Source of the DNA: Drosophila miranda
Taxonomy: Eukaryota; Arthropoda; Insecta; Diptera; Drosophilidae
Reading direction: 5' to 3'
DNA length: 64,000 nucleotides
Assembly (NCBI RefSeq): GCF_003369915.1
Contig: NC_046673.1
Location: 20,203,718 to 20,267,717, forward strand
Below the pieces are notes generated by a model, which was given only the letters and a program-made list of their open reading frames with translations, was not told the origin of the DNA and did not search any database. This document shows positions 26,137 to 37,898 of this stretch, one piece after another (the stretch's first letter is position 1; each line of letters starts with the position of its first letter). A program made the position numbers and the translations under genes.

Positions 26137-27192
26137 ATGGAAGATCCCAATGCAACGGAAACCCTCCAGGCAACGGCATCGAACTTCAATGCAGAAGCTG
26201 AAAATGTCAGCTGGTGCCAGATCGAGAGCGATCCCGGTGTCTTCACACAGCTGATACGAGACTTTGGCTGCGTGGGAGCGCAGATGGAGGAGATCTGGAG
26301 CCTGGACCCAGACACATTCAAGAACTTGGAGCCGATACACGGCCTCATCTTTCTCCTCAAGTGGGTGGCGGACGAACAGCCCGCTGGCCGTGTGGTCAGC
26401 GACTTTGGCAACATCTACTTCGCCCAGCAGGTGGTCAGGAATTCCTGCGCCACCCAGGCCATCATCAGTCTGCTGCTCAACCTTAGTCACCCGGACATCG
26501 AACTGGGAGAGACACTAACGCGCTTTAAGCATTTCACCCGCGAGTTGGATCCGCTCAGTCGCGGCTACTACCTGAGTAACGAAGGGAAGATCCGCACAGC
26601 CCATAACTCGTTCGCCCGTCCCCGTATAAGTCTCCAGCCACGTTCCACTTTCGTTGTGGACGAACCCCAGGAGGACGAGAGCGATGCAGACGTCTACCAC
26701 TTTGTCGGCTACATGCCCATAGGCGAGAAGCTTTACGAGCTGGATGGCTTGCGGATGGGACCCACGGAGTTGGCCGAGATCGGACCGGGCCAGAACTGGC
26801 TGGACATCGTCCGGCCGATAATCGAGGAGCGCATGCAGCGCTACAGCGCCAATGATCTCCACTTCAATCTGATGGCACTGGTCTCGGACCGGCAGCGCTT
26901 CTACGAGAGCCAAGTCGAGCAGTTCCAACGGCGCTCGCTAGAGATGCCAAAATCCCAGCGAGAGTCGGAGATGAACGATCTGCAGGACAGACTGCGAATC
27001 GAGAAGGAGAAGAACCGTCAATACCGCATTGAGAACACACGCCGTCGTCACAACTACTTGCCCTTCATCGTGGAGCTGCTCAAGCAGATGGGGAAGAACG
27101 GCCAGCTACTGCCAATCTTGCAGCAGGCCCAGCTAAAGAGAAACGAGTGCGACCCGAATAGCTGTAATAACGGGAATGCCGAGAAAAACTAA
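26137..27192 (+). CDS. UCHL5/UCH37-type ubiquitin C-terminal hydrolase, right-arm copy
   Basis: Inverted duplicate of 24335-23280 with an identical 351-residue product: Gln98, Cys104, His188 and Asp203 are all present, and the C-terminal Rpn13-binding-type tail is intact. The two genes are divergently transcribed about 1.8 kb apart across the palindrome centre. Their complete protein identity, while other arm segments differ by a few residues, points to continuing arm-to-arm gene conversion or selection. The upstream TTGTTTACTAGGAAC suggests a 5'UTR intron acceptor. Confidence 0.93.
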   Translation: MEDPNATETLQATASNFNAEAENVSWCQIESDPGVFTQLIRDFGCVGAQMEEIWSLDPDTFKNLEPIHGLIFLLKWVADEQPAGRVVSDFGNIYFAQQVVRNSCATQAIISLLLNLSHPDIELGETLTRFKHFTRELDPLSRGYYLSNEGKIRTAHNSFARPRISLQPRSTFVVDEPQEDESDADVYHFVGYMPIGEKLYELDGLRMGPTELAEIGPGQNWLDIVRPIIEERMQRYSANDLHFNLMALVSDRQRFYESQVEQFQRRSLEMPKSQRESEMNDLQDRLRIEKEKNRQYRIENTRRRHNYLPFIVELLKQMGKNGQLLPILQQAQLKRNECDPNSCNNGNAEKN

Positions 27193-30100
27193 AATTATGA
27201 GCCATATATGCCTATATCATTTGATGGACATGTACCAAATGGAGCGAAAGATATTGATGATTCTCATTGAACGAATTGCATATCCGGGTCCTAAGATTAC
27301 TGTCTTTTACTGCCTTTTGTTGATAATTAACAGATATAAGTAAGTAATAATATTTGACACAAATCTGTCGAGCTCCAATTATTCATCCATTGGTTTTTCT
27401 CTTCCCGGAGATAATTTCGTTTAAGCTCCGTCAAAACTCTGTCAAACTGGTCAAGGCTTTTCACTACAATTCCCGTTTAAACAAGGCCCACGGCCAGGCC
27501 CTGCCCCCACTCAAGCACAAACATTCACATGAGTCCATGCCCTCCATGGGGCCTCCAAACTGGAGGCAGGGCTCCAAATCTCCAAGTGCAAACAAAGTGG
27601 CGACGACGACGGGTTTCCCTGTGCATGTGTCATTGTTGACTTTGGTTAACCCATCTAGCGATGGGTTCGTGACGGGATATGAGGATATTCATTCACGCAA
27701 GTCAGCGGTCACAGAGATATACGAAGTTGAAGTTTGTCGATTACGTGAGCATCATTCAGCTCTAACTCGGTAAATTATAATCTCTGCAGTGGGAACATAT
27801 CCTAAAGTAAAATATTCGAAATTCCAATTCCAAAAACAAATAACCAAGAATCAAAACAGTAATTCAAGTATCCAATAAAAAATTGATTATTTTTCTATCT
27901 TTAAAAAATTACTTTTATTATAAATGTCGCCTCAGAAACATGACGTACTATTTCGATATGCCGAGTAAATGCTCGGCGAGTCGCCGCGATCTGGGCTCGT
28001 GTCACGAGCCCAACTCTACACAGGACTCGAACGAGGGGGCTCAAGTGGAGATTGGTGAGTGGAGGGTGGAAAGAGGTTATGATTGGAAGGCGGGATAGAC
28101 GTAGAGACGTAGCAAATTAACCGCAAGAAGCGTCCAATATGGTGAACAGGGTGAACACGTGACTTGGAGCATTAAGCAATTTGCAGCTGAGTTGTTGGCT
28201 CTGCTCATTGTGCCTAAGCAATTGAATTAGCCGGGCCCCTAAAAGCGAAAGCAGCGCACAAACAACCAGAAACAACCAGCAATAGCCAGCAGAAACAGCA
28301 GCAACAAGGATCCCCCGATCTCTGAGGAGGTAGCAAAGCGGCAGGCAGCAAAGTGCAACACAGGGCACAGAGGCAACATAAACTGAAATGTAATTGCTTG
28401 TGGCCCGACTTCTTGACCCGTCACCTGCTCTCTGCTACCTTCTCTCGCCTTCTCGTCGTGGGCCAATCACACCAAACACATGCGAGTGCCAACTAGTTTA
28501 CAGTTTCGATTAGAGGGCTGCCAACCTGTGCCAACACACAGCTGCAGGGAGGACTCACACTTCCCCTTGGGGAACCGATGGACGTAATGCAGGATTTAAT
28601 TTTGGAAGGGATGTCAGTGACAGGCATTCGAAAGAAATGGAAGAACACACTGGAAGAAAACTAATTGATAAAGTAAGGTAAGGATTCTGCTAACTGAGAA
28701 CACGGAGTAGTTACGTGAGTATCCCCACGTAACAGTCATACACCATATCTGAATGGGGAACAGACAGTGGATTGATGATTGCAATTCGCATTAATTAAAT
28801 TACCACACAAGCCATTTCGCCATCCTGAAACAGCGAAACATGGGAAATGAGTTGAAAGTCTCAATAATAACTATTCGAACAGTAATAAGGCCGGACGTAC
28901 TGCCGGGGGTGTGGGATCAGAAGGCAGGGAAGGGCCTTGTGGGTAGGTGCAACGTGACCTGTCAACTCGGTGACATATTGAGTCATCAATTGATGGCTAA
29001 CAGCTTTGGCAACAGTCGAAATGGTAATGACAATTGCCAGGTCAGAGCCACTGCCACCCAAGACAAGCCCACGCGCCGTGGAGCGTCGAGCCGCGAGCCA
29101 CGAGCCACGAGCCGACCTTACCGCACTGTCAATGGTTGTTCTGCCCCTGCCCGAGGGATGGAGTTTGGGGTCGCCAGAAGAATGGCCACTCTGGTGGAAA
29201 AAGCGCCATTTAATGTTAATGAACATCATTTCTCTCTGTTTGCCTTCACTTGCGCTAAGTGTCGCAAATAAATTCATTAAAGTGGCGTTTTTCAATTTTA
29301 ATGAACGCAACGCCCCCCCAAAACAGTGACACCACACCCCCATCTTCCCATCTCCCTATCTTTCCATCTTTCCATCTTGCCATCATCCTATCCATTCCCA
29401 TTCGACCCATCTACAACATCTCCTGGATGGTTGGGCCCCAAATGAACTTTCAAGGAATGAATACAAATAATGGACATTAAAGCAGCCCGAATTATGGTTG
29501 AATTAACAAATGAATTATGGCTTATTTATTATAATCTTCCATCCAGCGATGGACGTTATCGTCTACCCGTCTCGTTATCGGCAGCAGAGTTGCACGCTTT
29601 ATGGTGATTGTGCATTATTATCTATAAATGATATGTGGAGTCGTTGCACAACTAATTTATCTGCCTCTGTGTACACTGTACATGTAAGTATTTAAATCCT
29701 TGTGTGGGTGTGTGAGTGATTGTTCATGGAAGATCAGATATCACTGTTTCATCGATGAAGTTTTAATTGCTCCACAGCGGGAACAATTAATTTTTGTACT
29801 TTTTGCCTTTGAAGTGATTCGCTGGCGTTTATTTTGTGAAATTACGGATTCCGATAGATATGCCACTCCTGCCCTGATGAGATGTATCTCTATCAGATAC
29901 GTTCATTCGAATTATCCAAAGCGATCATCAAATTTGTTGAGGACAGACTTGGATCGACTTGTCCCTGCTAGCCTCTGCCCCTACAACTCGTTTATTCATT
30001 AGGGCGTAGGAGAAATAGAAAGCAGGGAGAAAGTAAACAGACATTAACACACGGGTATTGCTAGGCAGCAGAGGCACACATATCCTTTGCCCTCCTGCTC

Positions 30101-33100
30101 CCCGCCTCGCCCTTGTCTTCCATTTTCCCCATCTGATGATGGGCTTACCCAATTATGAAACATTAAAAATACGCGCATATAAATCGCTTCACTTTTATGC
30201 GCAATTATGGGGCAAGCTGTAACCTTGGGAAAGCTCTAATCTCCCTCCTACCGCCAAGCGTTCTTCGCCTCACAGATACACTCGTATCTTCTCTCCCGCG
30301 TGCTGTCAACTCCAACGGTAGTTCTGCTCCTTCTTCTTACATTCTGCCATTTGTCTGTTGTCTCGTGCTTTCCCATTGGCAGAGGCCTTTTCTGCTGCAC
30401 TGAACAAAAAGGTGTAATAGTAGATTCAATGAGCAAGAAATACTCGCTCTTAGAGCTAACAATATGTGTATGTACAATATTCAATTTTTCCGTACCTTGT
30501 GCGACCCATCAGATGCAGTGTTCCCGATCAATCGTGTTTCTTCAGTGAAAGACGTATAAGACTTTCGGAAGAGCTTTACAGAAGGTAGATTCCATTGATC
30601 CGCTGGTCGGAGAAGGTGTCATGACGGGAACGCCAGTTCCGGGAGATACCCCGTTCTCCAAACCAGTCCAGTTGAATACGATGGTACCCATGGCAGAATA
30701 GTTGCAATTTTGAATACAATAGATGCATTTTTAATGTGGATGTTACCGAAGCTGTCAATTTAGATAATGTATAAGATTCATGTGATGACTTGTGTCGAGT
30801 GGCAGGTCTATAGACGCATACGTTTTCAGATCTATTTTCCTTGCGATTTTAGCGAATGGAAAATGTGAATGGTATTCCACCACTACTTTGTATATATTTT
30901 GTAGACTATTTTCTTTCAATTTAACTCCAACGTTTATCACAAGCACAAATAGGAAACAACCAAATATATTTGCAAAATCAGATACATACTTACATATGTA
31001 TTTCAATTGAACTTAAACAATGATTTTTATTAAGGTTTTCCGAGATTCAATATGGCCTTCCTTCAATAGAAGAGCCCACTTTTAAGGTAGAAGGACCTGT
31101 TGTGATCATCCCACTCTGAGACAATAGCCCTTTTGAGGCAATATTATACTTTTTTCACTGTACGCCCCAAAGCAGAGGATATTCTGGATAATACAGAATT
31201 GAGCCATTCGATACTACCATTTGAGCATCTTTACACCCACAAAAAGACTGAGCAACTCCATATAATTCGACTCTTTAACTCTTTAAGACTGCAAAGGAGA
31301 AGATATACTTAAGCACATTTCTTTTACATGGAGAGTAGCCAAAAGTGTTCTCTCAGTGAAAGTGAATCCCTCTCTTGGGATCCCTACCATGGGGAATGCT
31401 GACATGAGGTGTCTGAAGGTATTGCACAAGCTCTTTCTTTCAGTGCATCGCTGGCGCTTCTAAAGCAGGGAGCATCTTTCTCCTTATTCTCTCTGGCTAT
31501 GCTCCTGTCACTGTTACTGTCACAGTCGCTGCTCCAGCCTCTTTTTCTCTGTGTTGTGCTGTGCTGTGCTGTGCTGTTCACGCTACTCAATTAAGTTAAT
31601 TCCCGTTTGCATAAACTGGGGGCAATGTTTTGTCACCATCCGCACCAGAACTCAGAACTCAGCTCTCACTCCCACTTCCACTCCGTGCCGTGTCCCCGAC
31701 TCCTGGTGCGCGATTTCCGGGCCTCGAGTCATGTATTTTTTATTTATTTTGATTTAAAGCGATTTTCAGCACTTCTGCCCCCAACTACTCAACCGTGTGC
31801 ACTTTTCCCTAAAAAGTGTCACCCAGGCAAACAAAAAAAATTAAGACTGACAACAACGCTAAAAAATGCCCGAAAAGGGAGCAGCAAAAGAATAATCAGT
31901 TGAGTACGGTCGCGGATGTGGTCACCAAACTTTCACCGGAAGTTGGCCAATAAAAAAAGTAATATATATGTATACCAAATGCCTCTGGTCTAGAAAGTGC
32001 GTTGCCTTCGTCTCGTTCTCGTTCCAGTTCTCGTTCTCGTTCGCGTTGTCTAATGCGATTATGGGAGGCCGGCCGTCACTTCGCGTCATCGTTCTAGCCA
32101 GGTTTCAGGGATGTGCGCGTGACTAGGCTTCGGCTTCATTCGTGCTCATTAAGCGAACGATAGGAGTGATGTTCATTCGTCATAGTCTTAGTGGTACTAC
32201 TCACTCGCAATATTCTAAAACAAAACCACGAAATATAATATGAAACATGTTTTATGTGTGTGTCACCGCCTCAGGTCCATGATTATTATATTATATTTTT
32301 CACCATTCCACTTAGATTTCAGATAAGATATTTTATGGTACCTATGGTACTGGTATTACCACCAGCTTGTCCCCTCACTACAAGAGGTTTGCTTGGATAG
32401 CTCCGGACTGTAAAACAGTCTAGAGGTCGTTCTTGTACACTTTTCGATAGGCACTTCAAAGGGATGGGAAATGAAAGTCTAGTCACTTTTAGGCTCTTAA
32501 GCCAAGAAGGGTAAAACTTCGTAGCGTCGTCGAACACAATTTTTGTTTTCCCTTTATTTATTGTTCCCACATTCCTGTTGATCTATAGTAAATCGCTATA
32601 CAGCACTGGTAGGGAGTGTACTTCTCAGTTCTCAGTGGCAAGCGTTTTTTCAAATTGTTAAATTTCAATAGTTATTATTCAATAGTTAGACCTGACTGTG
32701 GAACTCTTTTCCAATGAACAAAAGTTTCTAAAAATACTAATTTGTCGCAAAGTGATTCTTAAAATATTAAGTATACGTCGAAAACGTTTCTCCACAAAGT
32801 CGATTAATATTAGGACAAAATATAGACTTGCACAGGACATTCAAGGATAATTCATATTTGTTCAATAGATCATTCGAATATTTTTAAGGTTTAGACTTCA
32901 AAGCAGATTTCAGGCTCCATCTGAAACACGATCTTAGAAGACAAGTCAAATTTTTGGTCATATTTTTGTTAGTAAAAAAAATGTCTTGAATGTCAAAAAC
33001 TCTTTATATTTTAATATCAGGAAAGCTTCAGAAGGTATATTTAAATTTTTTCTATAGAAAAAATGAGTACAAGTTATATATGCCGACAATTTATTTTCGT

Positions 33101-34249
33101 CTGTTCGACGAACGTCTTTACCCTTCACGGAGGTATCGCTTCCAGGGATAATGATAAAAGTAAAAAAACGAGTACTCTCTTGGGTGCGCTGTTCAATAGT
33201 TTCGTGACAAAAGATACACACTGCTTCCTGGGCTACAGACCATCTCTAATGTCCGGTTAGACGCGGCCGGGCCTGGCCGGGCCGGGCAAGTTACAGCTGT
33301 CCATTGCACAAAATTACTGCCCCTTTCCCCGGCTGCCACCGCCCGCCCCCGTGTCGCTCCATCTAATGTGATTTCCATGCTGCTCTACAAACCAAAAACC
33401 GAAACAGAAAGAGAAGAAAAGAAGAAGCAAGACACCAGCGAAGGATAAAATGAGGAAAGTCCACGTCGACTTTTGTAGCTGATTATCTGGTCCGCGCTGA
33501 CAGCGGACTTAGTGGCAGTGGTCAGGGTCAGGAAAAGGGACAGGGACGGGGACAGGCACAGTAGGAACGGGAACGGGAACAGAGCTCATGGCAACGACGG
33601 TCCCAGACGGTAGCAACAGACAGCCAGCCCTGAAGAAGGCAAATACGGAGGCCCAGAAGCCGGGATAAGACGTTAATATTATTATACGCTTTGTAAACAA
33701 ATTATGAATTATGTTGGATAAATAGAAAAACTTAATAATAACTTGATTGCGGCATTTGGCTGTCTACGCTCTTCACTGCCCTCGCTCTTCCGCCCCCACT
33801 CCCGTCCGGGGAAAATGGGCGGCATAAGGAGGAACATTCGAACACTGAACGAAATGAGGTGAACCAAATAAGGAATATTTACAACGTTGTGTAGCAGTAT
33901 CTTGTATTTTACCTGATATTCTACGATCTCTTCGCGAGCTCTGGTATTCTATTGTGCGCCCTGGTACATTTCGTGGTTTTGTTGCGTTGAAGGAAATAGT
34001 GGAGTGCCTTCCAATTAAGGAATGTATTATGTACTTGTAACAGAGTGAGAGAGATAGCTGGAGTGGCTATCCTATGTAGCGTGTTGAAGGTTTAGGCCAA
34101 TTTGGCCATAAGTTCAGCGACGGTCGCTGGGTCCTGAACTTGGAATCTACTCGCCATACAAATCCCGATCTCAACGGTGACGCCAGTCAGGGTATTCCCG
34201 AAGGCTTTCTTCAGACAGCGAACTGCTAGTGGAGCGGCGTCCTCTATCT
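27193..34249. other. Middle of right arm, no supported gene
   Basis: Mirror of 15997-23279 without the solo LTR. The candidate exon at 27936-28054 is listed separately. Some simple repeats differ in length from the left arm (for example the GAGCCAC repeat near 29,085-29,115, one unit shorter). Confidence 0.5.
27936..28054 (+). other. Candidate protein-coding first exon, right arm
   Basis: Copy of the left-arm candidate at 22536-22418: acceptor CGCCTCAG, ATG at 27940, donor ATTG|GTGAGT. Confidence 0.25.
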
Positions 34250-34795
34250 TTAAATCAGCTTTGTATGTATGTTGTTTGTATGTATGTTGCATTCTTTTGC
34301 GTTGACGCCCTGTGCAACGGCCTGCAGGGGTACGCAGACGCCCGAGGGGTTCAACTGATAGAGATAGTAATCCTCTTGGTGCGAGCCGCAGATCAACATG
34401 GACGCACCAAAAGGGCGAGCGCCCCCGGGCTGGATGTACTTCAGCATGAAGGCGCCAACGCCATTCACCAGCTGCGGCACTCCAATCAGCTCCTTGTGAG
34501 CGTAACGATAGTCACTCGCCGTTTGATTGGCCCTCTTCACGAGGAGGCGATAGTCGGGACACAGTCCGGAAAACGCGGCACCAATATGCTTGTCAATCAC
34601 AGTCACAAAGTGCGGAATGTGGGCCTCATAGAATACCCCTAGCCTGTTTCCTGTGGCAACCACGACGCCATCAGAAGCCTTGAGTCCAACGGAGGGATTG
34701 CCGTTGGCCCCCGCCTCAAAAGCGCACTTCAGTTGGGACACAGCTTCCAACGGGGGTGGATGGGTCAACTTTAAGGTAAAGCCTCCAGACGACAT
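34092..34795 (-). pseudogene. Proteasome 20S alpha-2-like gene, right arm, same frame break
   Basis: Inverted copy of 15293-15996. The first frame (34795-34250, 181 codons) differs from the left copy at a few residues: AFEAG versus AFEAV, NRLGV versus NRLGA, LKYIQ versus LEYIQ, and TNN versus TYN in the repeat tail. The microsatellite (34262-34296) has the same length and so the same frameshift. The orphan C-terminal segment runs to 34092. The shared break predates the duplication or was spread by conversion. The amino-acid differences show that this part of the arms is less homogenised than the Uch-L5-like region. Confidence 0.8.
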
Positions 34796-37700
34796 CCTGT
34801 TCGTTGCTATTCCAGGTACGATTATATGTTAGCTTGCCTCTTGAAATAGTGACACTAGTTACGTTGTGAGTTGTTTGTTTCTAATATACATTCGTTTCGC
34901 ATAACGAAGAGCCCCAAAACACTTGTTGGATTATGCTGCCCTACAAAGCCAACTTATTCAAAAATCCAAGTTTATACCTTCCGGATTAACTGGTAGCAAC
35001 GGGTCGGCCTACTGTATTTGGTACCAAAAATACGATCAGAACATGGTCCACAATCTACACGAATATTAAGCAAAACATGCTCACACGCACAATTTCGTAC
35101 TAGACCATTCCTTGCTCCTTACTTCTACTCACACGTTCTCCACTCTTTGGTATTTGGTTTTCAGACATCTGTCGCACATTGCTAACATTTCTCTCAGTGT
35201 CTGCATTGCCCAAGAGACGCCCAGACCTCTAAAGACTAATTCAAGGTGGCCAAACTTGGCAGACTGGGACCTCGTCATTTAGCTTGTTTCGTCCCCGTCC
35301 TCGTCGTCGTCCTTGGATCCGGATATATGCATTGGCGGCACGTTAATTATGGCTTCAAAAATGGCCAAATTGTGCATGTTAAATACAAAATACTTACCAG
35401 ACTTAGATAAGGCGCTACGAGGGGTACGCGACGGAACACTTGGGATGATTCTGCAGCAAATGACAGAGAAAACGAGGCAGAAAGAGAGAGAAAGAGTGGG
35501 TCAGGCAGGGGCTTGTGGGGCGTAGTAAAAAAGTAGAAACAAATTGAAAAGTTTTCCACGATATAAATTTGCATTAATTTTCGGACGCTCTTTGGCTGCC
35601 TTGGCCTAGCCCTAACTGAACCTCGTCTGGGGGCTCTCCAAAAGAAAGAAAGAACATTCTATATGCATATACATAGTATGTATGTATATATCTATACATA
35701 TGTACACATGTATATGAATAAAAGCACAACGGTTCAACGAATGTAGTCGACCAACTTTATATCGTAGTACTACGATATGAAATCGACAATGAATTGTAAT
35801 AAAAATAGTTCAAGAATATCAAAAAATGATATATGTATGTGAATATGTATCGGAAAATTAAGACAAAAAGACGAAGCTGTTAAGGATGATGAACAGCAGA
35901 ACATAGGATGCTAGAGAAAACCAAAGAACAGAAGATTGTGAATTGGATGAGATGGATAGCATAGCCTGCTCATCAGTTTTTTGTATACGAATTGTATCCT
36001 ATCCCAAAAAACTCTTGGAATCCGGTGCGAATCGCAGGAGAGTCAAGGCATCCGCGACAGTAAAAAAATCAAAGATTAATTAAATTAAAGTGTCAACAGT
36101 GGAGATACGAAGGAGGGCTGCGAGTAAGAGCCATTCAAATCTATTTATGTTCAATATTTCTCCTGTAAGTATCGTTGTACATTTGTAAATATTTAGCTGC
36201 GAACTGAAAATACCTAACTTTTGGCATGTTCTATACAAATTTAAATGCTTATACAATTTTTCAATTGGCCACAAGTAGCCCTGGAGCTGCCTACCCTTGC
36301 TACCCTGCGAAAACAGCGAGAATACAAATTGCTTAAATCGAAAAAGTTTTCCTCTTTTTTGGGTGCCGCTTTTTCGCTCCTGCTGTTGTTGTTTATTCGC
36401 ATACCCTATGTGAGGGAAAATCTGATGGCAACCATTGTCGAGATTTGTATTCTCCCCAAGGTTTTTAGATCCACAGCCTACAAGATTTTAGAAAAAGTAT
36501 CCTAAAAGTATCTTAAAGTAACAAATTTTTGTATTTTGTTTCACTCACGTATCCACTAACTTTTTGTTCACTTTTTAGAACTGTCCCCTGCCAAAGAATG
36601 ATTGGAAATTTCCCAACAAAATGTTTGATGTTTTCCAAAAGGCTAAAATTGTCGGAAATGTAAGAATTTAAGGAGCATTCCGAAATCCCATTTCCCAGTA
36701 AGTGTATTCCAGCTTCGTGGGGCCCTGCTTTCAACTTGAATTTCTTATTTGTTGTCCACTCGCGCGGACAGAGAAAGGGACAGAGCAGAAGAGTAGCTTC
36801 CAGGACTTCTCTCCATGGGGAAGAGAGGAACGAACAGCAGTTAGCCGGAGAGGGGGAAAAAAGATTGGTAACAACACCTACAAAACACAAAGGCGATAAC
36901 GAAGCTGGAGCTGAAACTCTGAAGCTGACCGTTGAATGAGGAATCCGCGCTCCTTGCAAAACTCACACACAGAAAAGAGGAGCAAAAAAACAAAAAATTA
37001 CTCAAAAAATATACAAAAAACAGGGGCAGCTGTTGTTATCCCCCACCCTATACCCCCCTCTTAGGAAACTGTTTTTGTTGTTGCTGTTTTGTTACCTTTT
37101 TGAATATTTATGAAAAATTGAAACGTTTTAGCGCGCGGCCTGGCACCTTTGCTGGATTTGCTTTTTGGGTATTCCTCGTTGCCTCTCTTTCCGTCTTCCC
37201 ATCTTCCCATCATCCCATCATCCCCCTCTTCTCTTCCCACTTTCTCGCCCCCTCGTTGTCTGCCTCGTTTGCAATGCTTGTTCCTTTTCTCGCTTGTTAA
37301 CTAATTGTATTTTTTTTGTATATTTTTTTAGTGGGTATTTTTGTGGGGCCCACGCACAAAAATGATTTAAGTACGCTTTCATTAATTACGTTTGAGATGG
37401 GAGGAAGTTGGGGGAAAAACTGGGGTTAGCTTCGCTCGAAGGAGCATCCCCCAATGTATGCGAGACTGTTGAAACTTTAATAGACCGAATTTCAGGATAA
37501 TTAACACGCTAAGCGTATGAATGATGCATGAAGGAGGCGGCACATCCGCGGATCTCACCCAGATATCAGACCCTTTCGCCTCAACTTGGCTAATAATTGC
37601 CAGCGCTTAAATTTAAACAAAGATTGAGTTAGTCCTAGCCCCCATCATCATAACCATCATTATCATCACAATCATCGTCGGACCTCTCATAAAATGTCCT

Positions 37701-37898
37701 TACAGGTTCCTTGCATGTCAGAAAGGGTTGATGAGACCCGAAGAGGAAAGACTACAAGTACATTTTTCTTCATTTTCAGAATTTGACTTCGTTTCTGTAT
37801 CTGTAGTTTTGGTATAAGACTGTATACAAATTACGGAACGACAAAATGCTTTCTTCACTAACTTTTTTACCTTCATATCGGATTTCGTACGATATACT
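34796..37898. other. Outer part of right arm, no supported gene
   Basis: Mirror of 12203-15292. Candidate exon mate at 35450-35398 (minus). There is a short expansion of a CATC-rich repeat near 37,195-37,225 relative to the left arm. Confidence 0.45.

Larger units (their letters stand above)
25405..37898. repeat. Right arm of the palindrome (about 12.5 kb)
   Basis: Inverted copy of 12203-25067, about 370 bp shorter mainly because it lacks the left-arm solo LTR. Matching ends near 37,898, shortly after TATCGGATTTCGTA. The flank beyond is unique and runs into (ATT)n. Confidence 0.97.
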
